Positions 9,905 to 17,015 of a stretch of DNA of 64,000 nt are shown one piece after another. Location of the stretch: positions 55,060 to 119,059 of the forward strand of contig DASXVX010000078.1 of NCBI GenBank assembly GCA_036504075.1, read 5' to 3'. Every line of letters starts with the position of its first letter. The stretch's first letter is position 1. The notes beneath the pieces were generated by a model. The model was given only the letters and a program-made list of their open reading frames with translations, had not been told where the DNA came from and ran no database searches. Source of the DNA: DASXVX01 sp036504075. Its GTDB lineage: Bacteria; Bacillota; Sulfobacillia; Symbiobacteriales; Symbiobacteriaceae. Made by a program: the position numbers and the translations under genes.

Positions 9905-10095
9905 TGGGGGGTTGAGGCATGGTGCTCCAACAAAGTGCCATGCCCTGCATAGCCCCCGGCAGGCCCGGCGCAAGCTAACGACAAGAGCCAGTGGTCGCCC
10001 GGTCACGGGAACCGAAAATGGGACCGCGGGGGTCCGAACCCCCCGAGGCGAGGAAGTCGTCATAAGGGAGAGCAGGAACCGGGACAGGTTCCTGC
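9905..10095 (+). other. Structured intergenic region between lonB and lonA
   Basis: No convincing gene was seen here, but there is clear secondary structure. GGCATGG/CCATGCC arms (near 9916-9946) lie inside an outer GGGGG/CCCCC pair. GGGGG-TCCGAA-CCCCC lies near 10028-10044. A 9-bp perfect stem GCAGGAACC/GGTTCCTGC with a 6-base loop lies at 10072-10095, without a T tail. It could be a processed leader, a small RNA or a weak terminator. Confidence 0.45.
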
Positions 10096-10112
10096 GTCCA
10101 TCAGGATAAATG

Positions 10113-10121
10113 TGTTAGAAT
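10113..10121 (+). promoter_or_regulatory. Extended -10 promoter of lonA
   Basis: TGT followed directly by TAGAAT (10116-10121) is an extended -10 element, with no good -35. It lies 35 bp before the lonA ATG. Confidence 0.5.
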
Positions 10122-10156
10122 CTAAAGCAAGGCAGATTACCCAGGAGGTGACGCGG

Positions 10157-12565
10157 ATGGCCATCGACAGGAAGGGAAGGCTTATTGAACTTCCGCTTTT
10201 GCCCTTGCGCGGCCAAATCGTCTTCCCGACTCGCATCGTCCCCCTGGAAGTCGGCCGGGAGAAGTCGGTTAAGGCTGTCGATCAGGCGATGCTGGAGGAC
10301 CGGCTGATGGTCCTCGTGATGCAGCGGGATACCAAAATTGACGATCCCGGTCCGGAGGACATCTACGGCGTTGGTACCATTGTAGAGATTAAGCAGGTCG
10401 TCAAGGTTCCGGGCGGGACCATCAAGGTTGTGTTCGAAGGCATCAGCCGGGCCCGGATCGACCACTTCACAGGTGAGGAACCTAACTTCCGCGCCGTGGT
10501 GGAGGAGTTCCGGGAAGAAGAGGCCAAGAACACGGAGACGGAAGCGCTCATGCGCATGGTGATCAACCAGTATGAGCGGTACGTCAAGGCGTCCAAAAAA
10601 GTACCACCCGAGAACCTGGTCACCGTGGTGCAGGTGGAGGAGCCGGGCCGGCTCGCCGACACCATTGCGGCAGACCTGGCGACGCTCAAAATCGAGGACC
10701 GGCAGTCGGTTCTCGAAGCCATCGACGTATCGAAGCGGCTGGAACGGGTCAGCGATATCCTGACCAGCGAGATGGAAGTGCTTGAGCTGGAGCGCAAGAT
10801 CAACGTGCGCGTCCGCAAGCAAATGGAAAAGACCCAGCGGGAGTACTACCTGCGGGAGCAGATCAAGGCCATCCAGAAAGAGCTGGGTGAGCGGGACGAA
10901 AAGGGCACGGAGTCCGACGAATTCCGAGCCAAGGTGGAAGAGGCCGGGCTGCCGGACGACGTCAAGGAGAAAGTCCTGCGCGAAGTCGAACGCCTGGAGA
11001 AAATGCCGCCCATGGCCGCCGAGGCGGTCGTCGTCCGCAACTACCTGGAGTGGATGACCACCCTGCCCTGGAGCAAAGCTACCAGCGATGAGATCGACCT
11101 GAAGCATGCCGAGGACGTCCTGGAGAACGAGCACTACGGCCTGAAGAAGCCGAAGGACCGCATTCTGGAGTACCTGGCTGTCCGCAAACTGGTCGCAAAA
11201 ATGAAGGGCCCGATTCTTTGCCTCGCCGGCCCGCCCGGCGTCGGCAAGACGTCGCTCGCCAAGTCGGTCGCTCACGCCCTGGGCCGCAAGTTCGTGCGCA
11301 TCTCTCTGGGCGGCGTGCGCGATGAAGCCGAAATCCGGGGCCACCGGCGGACTTACGTCGGGGCCATGCCAGGCCGAATCATCCAGGGCATGCGGCAGGC
11401 CGGCACCAAGAACCCGGTCTTCCTCCTGGACGAAATTGACAAAATGTCTTCGGACTTCCGGGGCGACCCGTCTTCGGCGTTGCTGGAAGTGCTGGACCCC
11501 GAGCAGAACAACGCCTTCTCCGATCACTACATCGAGAGTCCGTTCGATCTCTCCAACGTGCTGTTCATCACCACGGCCAACGTGGTCTGGAACATCCCGC
11601 GGCCGCTCCTGGACCGAATGGAACTGATCAACATCTCGGGTTACACCGAGGACGAGAAGGTCGAAATCGGCAAGCGGCACCTGCTGCCCAAGCAGCGGAC
11701 GGACCACGGCATGACCGAAGAGACGTTGGAAGTATCGGAGAACGTGCTCCGGTCCATCGTCCGTGAGTATACCCGGGAGGCGGGCGTCCGCAACTTGGAG
11801 CGCTCCATTGCCAACCTCTGCCGCAAGGCTGCCCGCGAGATTGCCCGAGGCGATGCCACGGCAGTGCGGGTCAACACCGGGAACCTGCACAACTACCTGG
11901 GCGCCCCCCGCTTCCAGTGGGGTAAGAAAGCCAAGGAAGATGAAGTGGGCGTGTCCACCGGCATGGTATTCACCGAGGTCGGCGGCGACGTGATGCCGAT
12001 TGAAGTCTCCGTCATGAAGGGCAAGGGCAACCTGCTGCTTACCGGCAAGCTGGGCGAAGTGATGCGGGAGTCGGCGCAGGCCGGGTTCTCGTACATTCGT
12101 TCCCGGTCCAAGCAGTTAGGCATCGACGAAGACTTCCACACGAAGTTCGACATCCACATCCACGTGCCCGAAGGCGCCGTGCCCAAGGAAGGCCCGTCCG
12201 CCGGCATCGCGATGGCCACCGCGGTCATTTCCGCTCTGACCGGGCGGCCCGTGAAAGCCAGCGTCGCCATGACCGGCGAGATTACCCTGCGGGGACGGGT
12301 GCTGCCCATCGGCGGCGTCAAGGAAAAGCTGCTGGCGGCTCACCGGGCCGGCATTACCGACATCGTCCTGCCCAGGGAGAACGAGAAGGACCTGGAGGAG
12401 TTGCCCGGAAACGTCCGTAAGAAGCTGGAAATTCACCTGGTCGAGCACATGGACGAGGTTCTGCCCGTCGCTCTGGCCGAGGCCAAAGAAGAAGAGGTGG
12501 CGCCGCTCATTACGCCGGCGCTGACTCAGTCTGAACCCCAGGTTGAGGGCACCCCGCCCGCCTGA
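10157..12565 (+). CDS. lon: ATP-dependent protease La (LonA)
   Basis: LonA is the soluble AAA+ serine protease that degrades damaged and regulatory proteins. The ATG at 10157 sits behind AGGAGGTG and gives 802 residues starting MAIDRKGRLIELPLLPLRG, the normal LonA start. An upstream TTG at 10112 lies in the promoter and is rejected. Domains in order: N-terminal substrate domain with coiled coil (1-310), AAA+ (Walker A GPPGVGKT, Walker B PVFLLDEIDK) and protease domain with catalytic Ser in KEGPSAGIAMATA and catalytic Lys in GGVKEKLLAAHRAG. A short acidic/Pro tail ends the protein. Confidence 0.97.
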   Translation: MAIDRKGRLIELPLLPLRGQIVFPTRIVPLEVGREKSVKAVDQAMLEDRLMVLVMQRDTKIDDPGPEDIYGVGTIVEIKQVVKVPGGTIKVVFEGISRARIDHFTGEEPNFRAVVEEFREEEAKNTETEALMRMVINQYERYVKASKKVPPENLVTVVQVEEPGRLADTIAADLATLKIEDRQSVLEAIDVSKRLERVSDILTSEMEVLELERKINVRVRKQMEKTQREYYLREQIKAIQKELGERDEKGTESDEFRAKVEEAGLPDDVKEKVLREVERLEKMPPMAAEAVVVRNYLEWMTTLPWSKATSDEIDLKHAEDVLENEHYGLKKPKDRILEYLAVRKLVAKMKGPILCLAGPPGVGKTSLAKSVAHALGRKFVRISLGGVRDEAEIRGHRRTYVGAMPGRIIQGMRQAGTKNPVFLLDEIDKMSSDFRGDPSSALLEVLDPEQNNAFSDHYIESPFDLSNVLFITTANVVWNIPRPLLDRMELINISGYTEDEKVEIGKRHLLPKQRTDHGMTEETLEVSENVLRSIVREYTREAGVRNLERSIANLCRKAAREIARGDATAVRVNTGNLHNYLGAPRFQWGKKAKEDEVGVSTGMVFTEVGGDVMPIEVSVMKGKGNLLLTGKLGEVMRESAQAGFSYIRSRSKQLGIDEDFHTKFDIHIHVPEGAVPKEGPSAGIAMATAVISALTGRPVKASVAMTGEITLRGRVLPIGGVKEKLLAAHRAGITDIVLPRENEKDLEELPGNVRKKLEIHLVEHMDEVLPVALAEAKEEEVAPLITPALTQSEPQVEGTPPA

Positions 12566-12578
12566 TTCGCTCAATTAC

Positions 12579-12607
12579 GAAGGGCGCCGTCCTCCATGGC
12601 GCCCTTC
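12579..12607 (+). terminator. Stem-loop between lonA and engB
   Basis: A 10-bp perfect stem GAAGGGCGCC/GGCGCCCTTC with a 9-base loop starts 14 bases after the lonA stop. There is no T run, so it may be an mRNA 3'-end or stability structure. Confidence 0.45.
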
Positions 12608-12632
12608 AGGTCTGTACGGAGGCATACGTCCA

Positions 12633-13364
12633 ATGGCATTATTTGCAGAGTTCGTGCTCAGCGCGGCCGCCCCGAGTCAGTTCCCCGGCGACAACCTGCC
12701 GGAGATTGGCCTCGTGGGCCGGTCCAACGTTGGCAAGTCATCCATGCTCAACGCCCTCATCGGCAACAAGAAGCTGGCCCGGACATCCAATACGCCGGGA
12801 CGTACGCAAACGCTTAACTTCTACCGAATCTGGCCGGAGGGGAAACCCAAATTTGGAGACCCGGAAGCACCGGAGGGTACCGACCGATTTACCCTGCGGG
12901 GCGCAGCCCTTGATGCGGCCCGGGCGACCGGCGCCTTCTACTTTGTCGACATGCCGGGTTACGGGTTTGCGCGCGTCTCCGAAACCCAACGGCGGTCCTG
13001 GCGCAAACTCATTGAGCATTATTTGCTAACCCGAGAGAGCCTCAAAGGCGTCATTCAGGTAGTCGATTTGCGTCATCCGCCCAGTGCCGATGATGTAGAC
13101 ATGTGGGGATGGCTGCATCACTACGGAAAAGTGCGGCTTTGCTTGGCGACAAAGGCGGATAAGGTGCCCCGCACGCAACGGCCGGCACACCTGAAGCAGA
13201 TTGCGCAAGACCTCGGAATCCGGTCTCTGGCGACGCCGAATCCGGCTGTGCCGCTGGATCCGGAGCAGGACCCGATCGTGGTTTTCTCGGCAGAAGAAGG
13301 GCTCGGACGGGACCAACTCTGGCCCTGGGTGCGGGCTGCAACCACCGTTGTTAGTCTTCCGTGA
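12633..13364 (+). CDS. engB: Ribosome biogenesis GTP-binding protein EngB/YsxC
   Basis: EngB is an essential small GTPase for 50S subunit assembly and commonly follows lonA in Bacillota. The ATG at 12633 follows ACGGAGG and starts MALFAEFVLSAAAPSQFP. G1 is GRSNVGKSS, G2 lies in NTPGRTQTLNFY, G3 is DMPGYGF, G4 is TKADK, G5 is SAEEG. At 243 residues it is 40-50 longer than usual. The extra sequence lies between G2 and G3 (about 34 residues after FYRI) and, more weakly, between G4 and G5. Confidence 0.95.
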   Translation: MALFAEFVLSAAAPSQFPGDNLPEIGLVGRSNVGKSSMLNALIGNKKLARTSNTPGRTQTLNFYRIWPEGKPKFGDPEAPEGTDRFTLRGAALDAARATGAFYFVDMPGYGFARVSETQRRSWRKLIEHYLLTRESLKGVIQVVDLRHPPSADDVDMWGWLHHYGKVRLCLATKADKVPRTQRPAHLKQIAQDLGIRSLATPNPAVPLDPEQDPIVVFSAEEGLGRDQLWPWVRAATTVVSLP

Positions 13365-13395
13365 CTATTTGTTTCAGCATTAAAACATTCCTCAT

Positions 13396-13426
13396 GGCCT
13401 ACCATTTTGGTGGGCCTTATGTTTTA
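13396..13426 (+). terminator. Rho-independent terminator after engB
   Basis: GGCCTACCA/TGGTGGGCC (one G-U pair) with a TTT loop is followed by TTATGTTTTAG. Confidence 0.75.
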
Positions 13427-13462
13427 GTTATGGTGTAGCTTTATTCACTGGGGGAGTACCTT

Positions 13463-14956
13463 ATGCGTTTCCTCAATCCGTTGCAATGGAACTTCGGCCC
13501 GCGCTCCACGGCCACACTTTTGACCTGGGCGATCGTACCGATACTCCTTGGCTCTTTCGCTGCGTGGCAGAGTCTTACGACTACCGCAGCAAGCCTGGGA
13601 CTGACCGCGGATCAGGTAAACGCACTGACCAAAGGGATGCTGCGCGGGGTACTCATTTACGTGACACCGGCCCTGGTCATCTGCCTGGCTGCGGCCATAC
13701 TTTTCTCCTATGTCGTGGTCCGTCCACTTTGGAAGCTCCGTGAAGGAATGGAATTCATCGCCAACGGCGACCTCTCGCAGGGACCCGTGCCTGTCGCCAG
13801 CCGGGACGAAGTCGGTCAGATTACCCAGGCGTTCAACGTCATGGTGGCCCAACTGCACGCCATGGTGTCGGACATGGCGGTAACTGCCGCTGAACTGGCG
13901 AAAGCGGGCCAGCGACTCCAGGAAAGGGCGGCCCAGACCGCCAGTGCGACAGAATCCTCGGCGTCGATCATCGCGACCCTGCGCCAGACCGCCCAGGACC
14001 AGGCCGAAAAGGCCGCGGTAGGCGCTCAGGCCATGGACGAACTCAGGGAGGCCGCCGGACAGGTGGCTACTTCGGCGGAATCGCAATCGGTCGAAGTGGT
14101 GCGGGCGGCTGACGTCGCCCAGCAGGTAGCCACGGCGGTGGAACAGGTGGCAAACTCCACAGGCGTGGTGGCCGAAGCTGCCCATAACACCCGAACCGCC
14201 GCCGAGGACGGCGGCAAGGCGGTCCATGCCGTGGAACAGTCCATGGACCGAGTGCGGGACCGGGTCTTTGAAGCGAGCGAACAGTTGACGGCGCTGAGCA
14301 ACAGCCTCACCCATGTCGACGACATTCTGCAACTAATCACCGATATTGCCGGGCAGACCGACCTGCTGGCCCTGAACGCCGCCATTGAGGCAGCGCGCGT
14401 GGGCGAGCATGGGCGAGGGTTTGCCGTTGTCGCGGGCGAGGTCCGGCGGTTAGCTGATCGCTCCCGTACGGCGGCCGGTGAAATTAGCACCCGGGTTGAA
14501 GGGTTGCGCTCCGGCGCCCACGATGTGGTCAAGACCATGGAGACGGGCACCCAGGAAGTCAAGGAAGGCGCCGTGCTGGCTCGGGAGGCCGGTTCGTCGC
14601 TGGACCGGATCATGGCCGCCGTTGCGGAGACACAGCGGCAGGTGGAGTCCATTTCCGCAGCGGCCGAAGAGATCGCGGCCGCCAGCAATCAGGTGGTCAT
14701 GTCCACTAACAGCCTCTCCGCGATCGCCGAGGAGAACGCTGCCACTTCCGAGGAGATGCTGGCCGGCACCCGTAGCGTTTCGGGCCTGATTACCGACGTG
14801 GAGCAGCAAGCCAAAGCCAGCCAGCATTCCACCGGCTCCCTGGCAACAGCGGCCACGCAAATGAGCGGCGCTGCAGCGGAAATGGTGACCTGCGCCGCCC
14901 AGATTTCGACCGCTTCCAGCAAAATGCGGGATCGTGTGACCAAGTTCCGGCTTTAG
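13463..14956 (+). CDS. Methyl-accepting chemotaxis protein with minimal outer domain
   Basis: This is a membrane chemoreceptor of 497 residues that would signal to CheA/CheW. Two membrane segments (about 12-32 and 57-82) are separated by an outer loop of only about 25 residues, so there is no usual ligand-binding domain. A HAMP domain follows (VVRPLWKLREGMEFIANGD...), then a long coiled coil with the conserved hairpin tip around DLLALNAAIEAARVGEHGRGFAVVAGEVR. It is alone, with no che genes nearby. The ATG at 13463 follows GGGGGAG. It may sense through the membrane, its short loop, or another protein. Confidence 0.92.
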   Translation: MRFLNPLQWNFGPRSTATLLTWAIVPILLGSFAAWQSLTTTAASLGLTADQVNALTKGMLRGVLIYVTPALVICLAAAILFSYVVVRPLWKLREGMEFIANGDLSQGPVPVASRDEVGQITQAFNVMVAQLHAMVSDMAVTAAELAKAGQRLQERAAQTASATESSASIIATLRQTAQDQAEKAAVGAQAMDELREAAGQVATSAESQSVEVVRAADVAQQVATAVEQVANSTGVVAEAAHNTRTAAEDGGKAVHAVEQSMDRVRDRVFEASEQLTALSNSLTHVDDILQLITDIAGQTDLLALNAAIEAARVGEHGRGFAVVAGEVRRLADRSRTAAGEISTRVEGLRSGAHDVVKTMETGTQEVKEGAVLAREAGSSLDRIMAAVAETQRQVESISAAAEEIAAASNQVVMSTNSLSAIAEENAATSEEMLAGTRSVSGLITDVEQQAKASQHSTGSLATAATQMSGAAAEMVTCAAQISTASSKMRDRVTKFRL

Positions 14957-14971
14957 TAGAGACTCACGCGC

Positions 14972-15005
14972 AAAAGCAGCCGGCCTTAGGTCGGCTGCTT
15001 TTTGT
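14972..15005 (+). terminator. Rho-independent terminator after chemoreceptor
   Basis: AAAAGCAGCCG/CGGCTGCTTTT stem with a 9-base loop and a T run. It can also serve the convergent gene on the other strand. Confidence 0.85.
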
Positions 15006-15027
15006 ACACCTGGCACTTCCGTTTGCT

Positions 15028-16860
15028 TTAGGGGTTCAGGCGGCGGGCGCTGCCATTCGTCCACTTGCCGGGGGCGTTCGGGATTTTTCTTGCGGTGCAG
15101 GGCAGACCGCTTGCCAAACGCAGGCACTCATCACACGCCTCGCCGGGACTTCCCCTCCCGGCACAGGCAAGGCGACCATCCAGTTCATCACGGTGGGCTT
15201 CACTCAATTCGTGGAGCACAGCGCGCCGAACCACCGGGTCGCACAACCTGACCTTTCCGCCCTGTCCCTCTTCGAGGTAGCCGCCCCGCAACAACACCTC
15301 CAGGGCGGATACCGCCTGGGCGCGCCCCAGACCGGCAGCCATCTCCAGCGCACGGAACGGCGTGGCGTGGGGGAATATGGCCGCCGCCTTGAGCAATTCC
15401 CCGACCTCCGACGGCAACCGCTCCACCCGGGAACTCACCATGGCCTGGACGGTAGCCGGGAGCGGCAGGCGTGTCATGGCGGCGGCTCCACCTTCGCGCA
15501 CCCCCCCTGCCCGCTGCAGACTGTGCAGGAACTCCACCACATAATAGGGGTTGCCGAGGGTCGCAGCCCAGAGCCTGTCGCTGAACTTCGGGCCGGCGGT
15601 ACCGAGAACCGTGGCCGTCAACTGTCGGACCGTTTCCCGGGACAGGGGCTGCAGATCGTGCCGGTTCACCAATCCTTCCCGGTGCCACACGTGCAGCTCA
15701 CGCAACAATTCCTGGGGCGCCTCCCCGGAACGGAGGGTCAGCAGGATGGCCATTCCCCTGGTTGACCGGTGGTATGCCAAGTAACCCAGCAACAGCCGGG
15801 TCCATGGATCGGCCAGGTGCAGATCCTCGATGACCATCAGGGCGGGGCGGGACAGTGCGGCCAATACCGCGGCCACGCCCTGGAAGAGCGGGTAATAGCT
15901 TCTGAGTGAATCGTCCGACGGCTCCGGCGGCGGCGACTGCAAATCTGCCAACCGCTGCAGCAAATGCCTGATCTCTGCCAGTTGGGTGTCGGGAACCGCC
16001 AGCAGCTCCTGGTTCTCCGCTGTCAGAAGACCACCCAGCAGTTCAACCAGGGGCGCACAGGGAAAGTTCCGGCTGAACCCGTGGCATCGGCTCGCCAGCG
16101 CCACCCGCCACCGGGTCGGGGAGAGTTCAGGCCGCCCGACATGGCCGAGCACCGCCTCGACCAGCCGGGTCTTGCCGATGCCAGCCGGACCGGCCAGCAA
16201 CACAACCCGACCGAGATTCCCGCTCGCCCGGGCGAGGTCCTGCTCCAGGCCGGCCAACTCGTCGTCTCGCCCCAGCAGGGGCAAAGCGGGGGGGTGCGGT
16301 AGGCTGGTGCACACCAGCGGTACCGGCTGCCGCTCGGGGGCGTTCACCACCGCCGGCCGCGGCCGTCCTTCGTGAACCTCCCGGTATGCAGCTACCGTTT
16401 CCGGCGAGGGCTCCACACCCAGTTCCTTCAGGGCCTCCCGGCATGCGGCGAAGGTCTGCAGGGCAAGTCCGTAGTCCCCTGCCACATGGTGACAGCGCAT
16501 TTTCTGGCGATAGGCCCGCTCCAGATACGGTTCCGCCGCAATCACCTGCTGACAGCATTCAGCGGCCGCCCGGTACTGACCGAGGCGCAGGTGGCAATTG
16601 CTGAGCCCTTCCAGAATGTCAAACTTGAGGTTCCGCCAGTGCTCCCGAAACGGGTCTGCCCATTCGGCGTAAAGGTCCTCAACCAGGTAATCACCGCGGT
16701 AGAGGGAAAGCGCTTGCCGATAGGCGCGGACGGCCAGAGACCAGCGCTCGCCTTCGGCGTCTCGGCGGCCCATCTCGTAGGAACGCTGAAAGGCCTCCGT
16801 ATCAATCCAGCAGGGTGCCGTGGCAGTGAAAGCATAGCTGCCCTTGCCGACCCGCAACAC
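15028..16860 (-). CDS. BTAD/AAA-ATPase transcriptional regulator lacking its DNA-binding domain (probably decayed)
   Basis: The product resembles SARP/AfsR-like regulators: a bacterial transcriptional activator (BTAD) TPR domain (about 15-165), then a NACHT/AAA-like ATPase with Walker A GPAGIGKT and Walker B LMVIEDLHLAD. The GTG at 16860 lies inside the tail of what should be the winged-helix domain. In frame, codons upstream still read like its end (LEPDLESGRGSACVLRVG), but a TGA at 16963-16965 stops the frame with no room for the remaining winged helix. The C-terminus also ends shortly after the ATPase, without the long TPR region common in this class. I infer a fragment truncated at both ends, though it may still be translated. 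It is divergent from the GON-domain gene. Confidence 0.7.
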   Translation of the reverse strand: MLRVGKGSYAFTATAPCWIDTEAFQRSYEMGRRDAEGERWSLAVRAYRQALSLYRGDYLVEDLYAEWADPFREHWRNLKFDILEGLSNCHLRLGQYRAAAECCQQVIAAEPYLERAYRQKMRCHHVAGDYGLALQTFAACREALKELGVEPSPETVAAYREVHEGRPRPAVVNAPERQPVPLVCTSLPHPPALPLLGRDDELAGLEQDLARASGNLGRVVLLAGPAGIGKTRLVEAVLGHVGRPELSPTRWRVALASRCHGFSRNFPCAPLVELLGGLLTAENQELLAVPDTQLAEIRHLLQRLADLQSPPPEPSDDSLRSYYPLFQGVAAVLAALSRPALMVIEDLHLADPWTRLLLGYLAYHRSTRGMAILLTLRSGEAPQELLRELHVWHREGLVNRHDLQPLSRETVRQLTATVLGTAGPKFSDRLWAATLGNPYYVVEFLHSLQRAGGVREGGAAAMTRLPLPATVQAMVSSRVERLPSEVGELLKAAAIFPHATPFRALEMAAGLGRAQAVSALEVLLRGGYLEEGQGGKVRLCDPVVRRAVLHELSEAHRDELDGRLACAGRGSPGEACDECLRLASGLPCTARKIPNAPGKWTNGSARRLNP

Positions 16861-17015
16861 ACAAGCCGACCCGCGACCACTCTCCAGGTCCGGCTCAAGG
16901 TTGAGAGGCTTGGGAGCAATAGCCGGCCGGGATGCGGAAAAAGGAGGTGTGGGTTGAGCCCTTCAGGCTGCAGGCTGCTTTGCATCATCTTATTATGTGA
17001 AGGGGGTCTTTCGCT

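Noticed and set aside
10028..10046. T-arm-like GGGGG-TCCGAA-CCCCC as a tRNA gene
   Set aside because: No matching acceptor, D or anticodon arms could be arranged around it.
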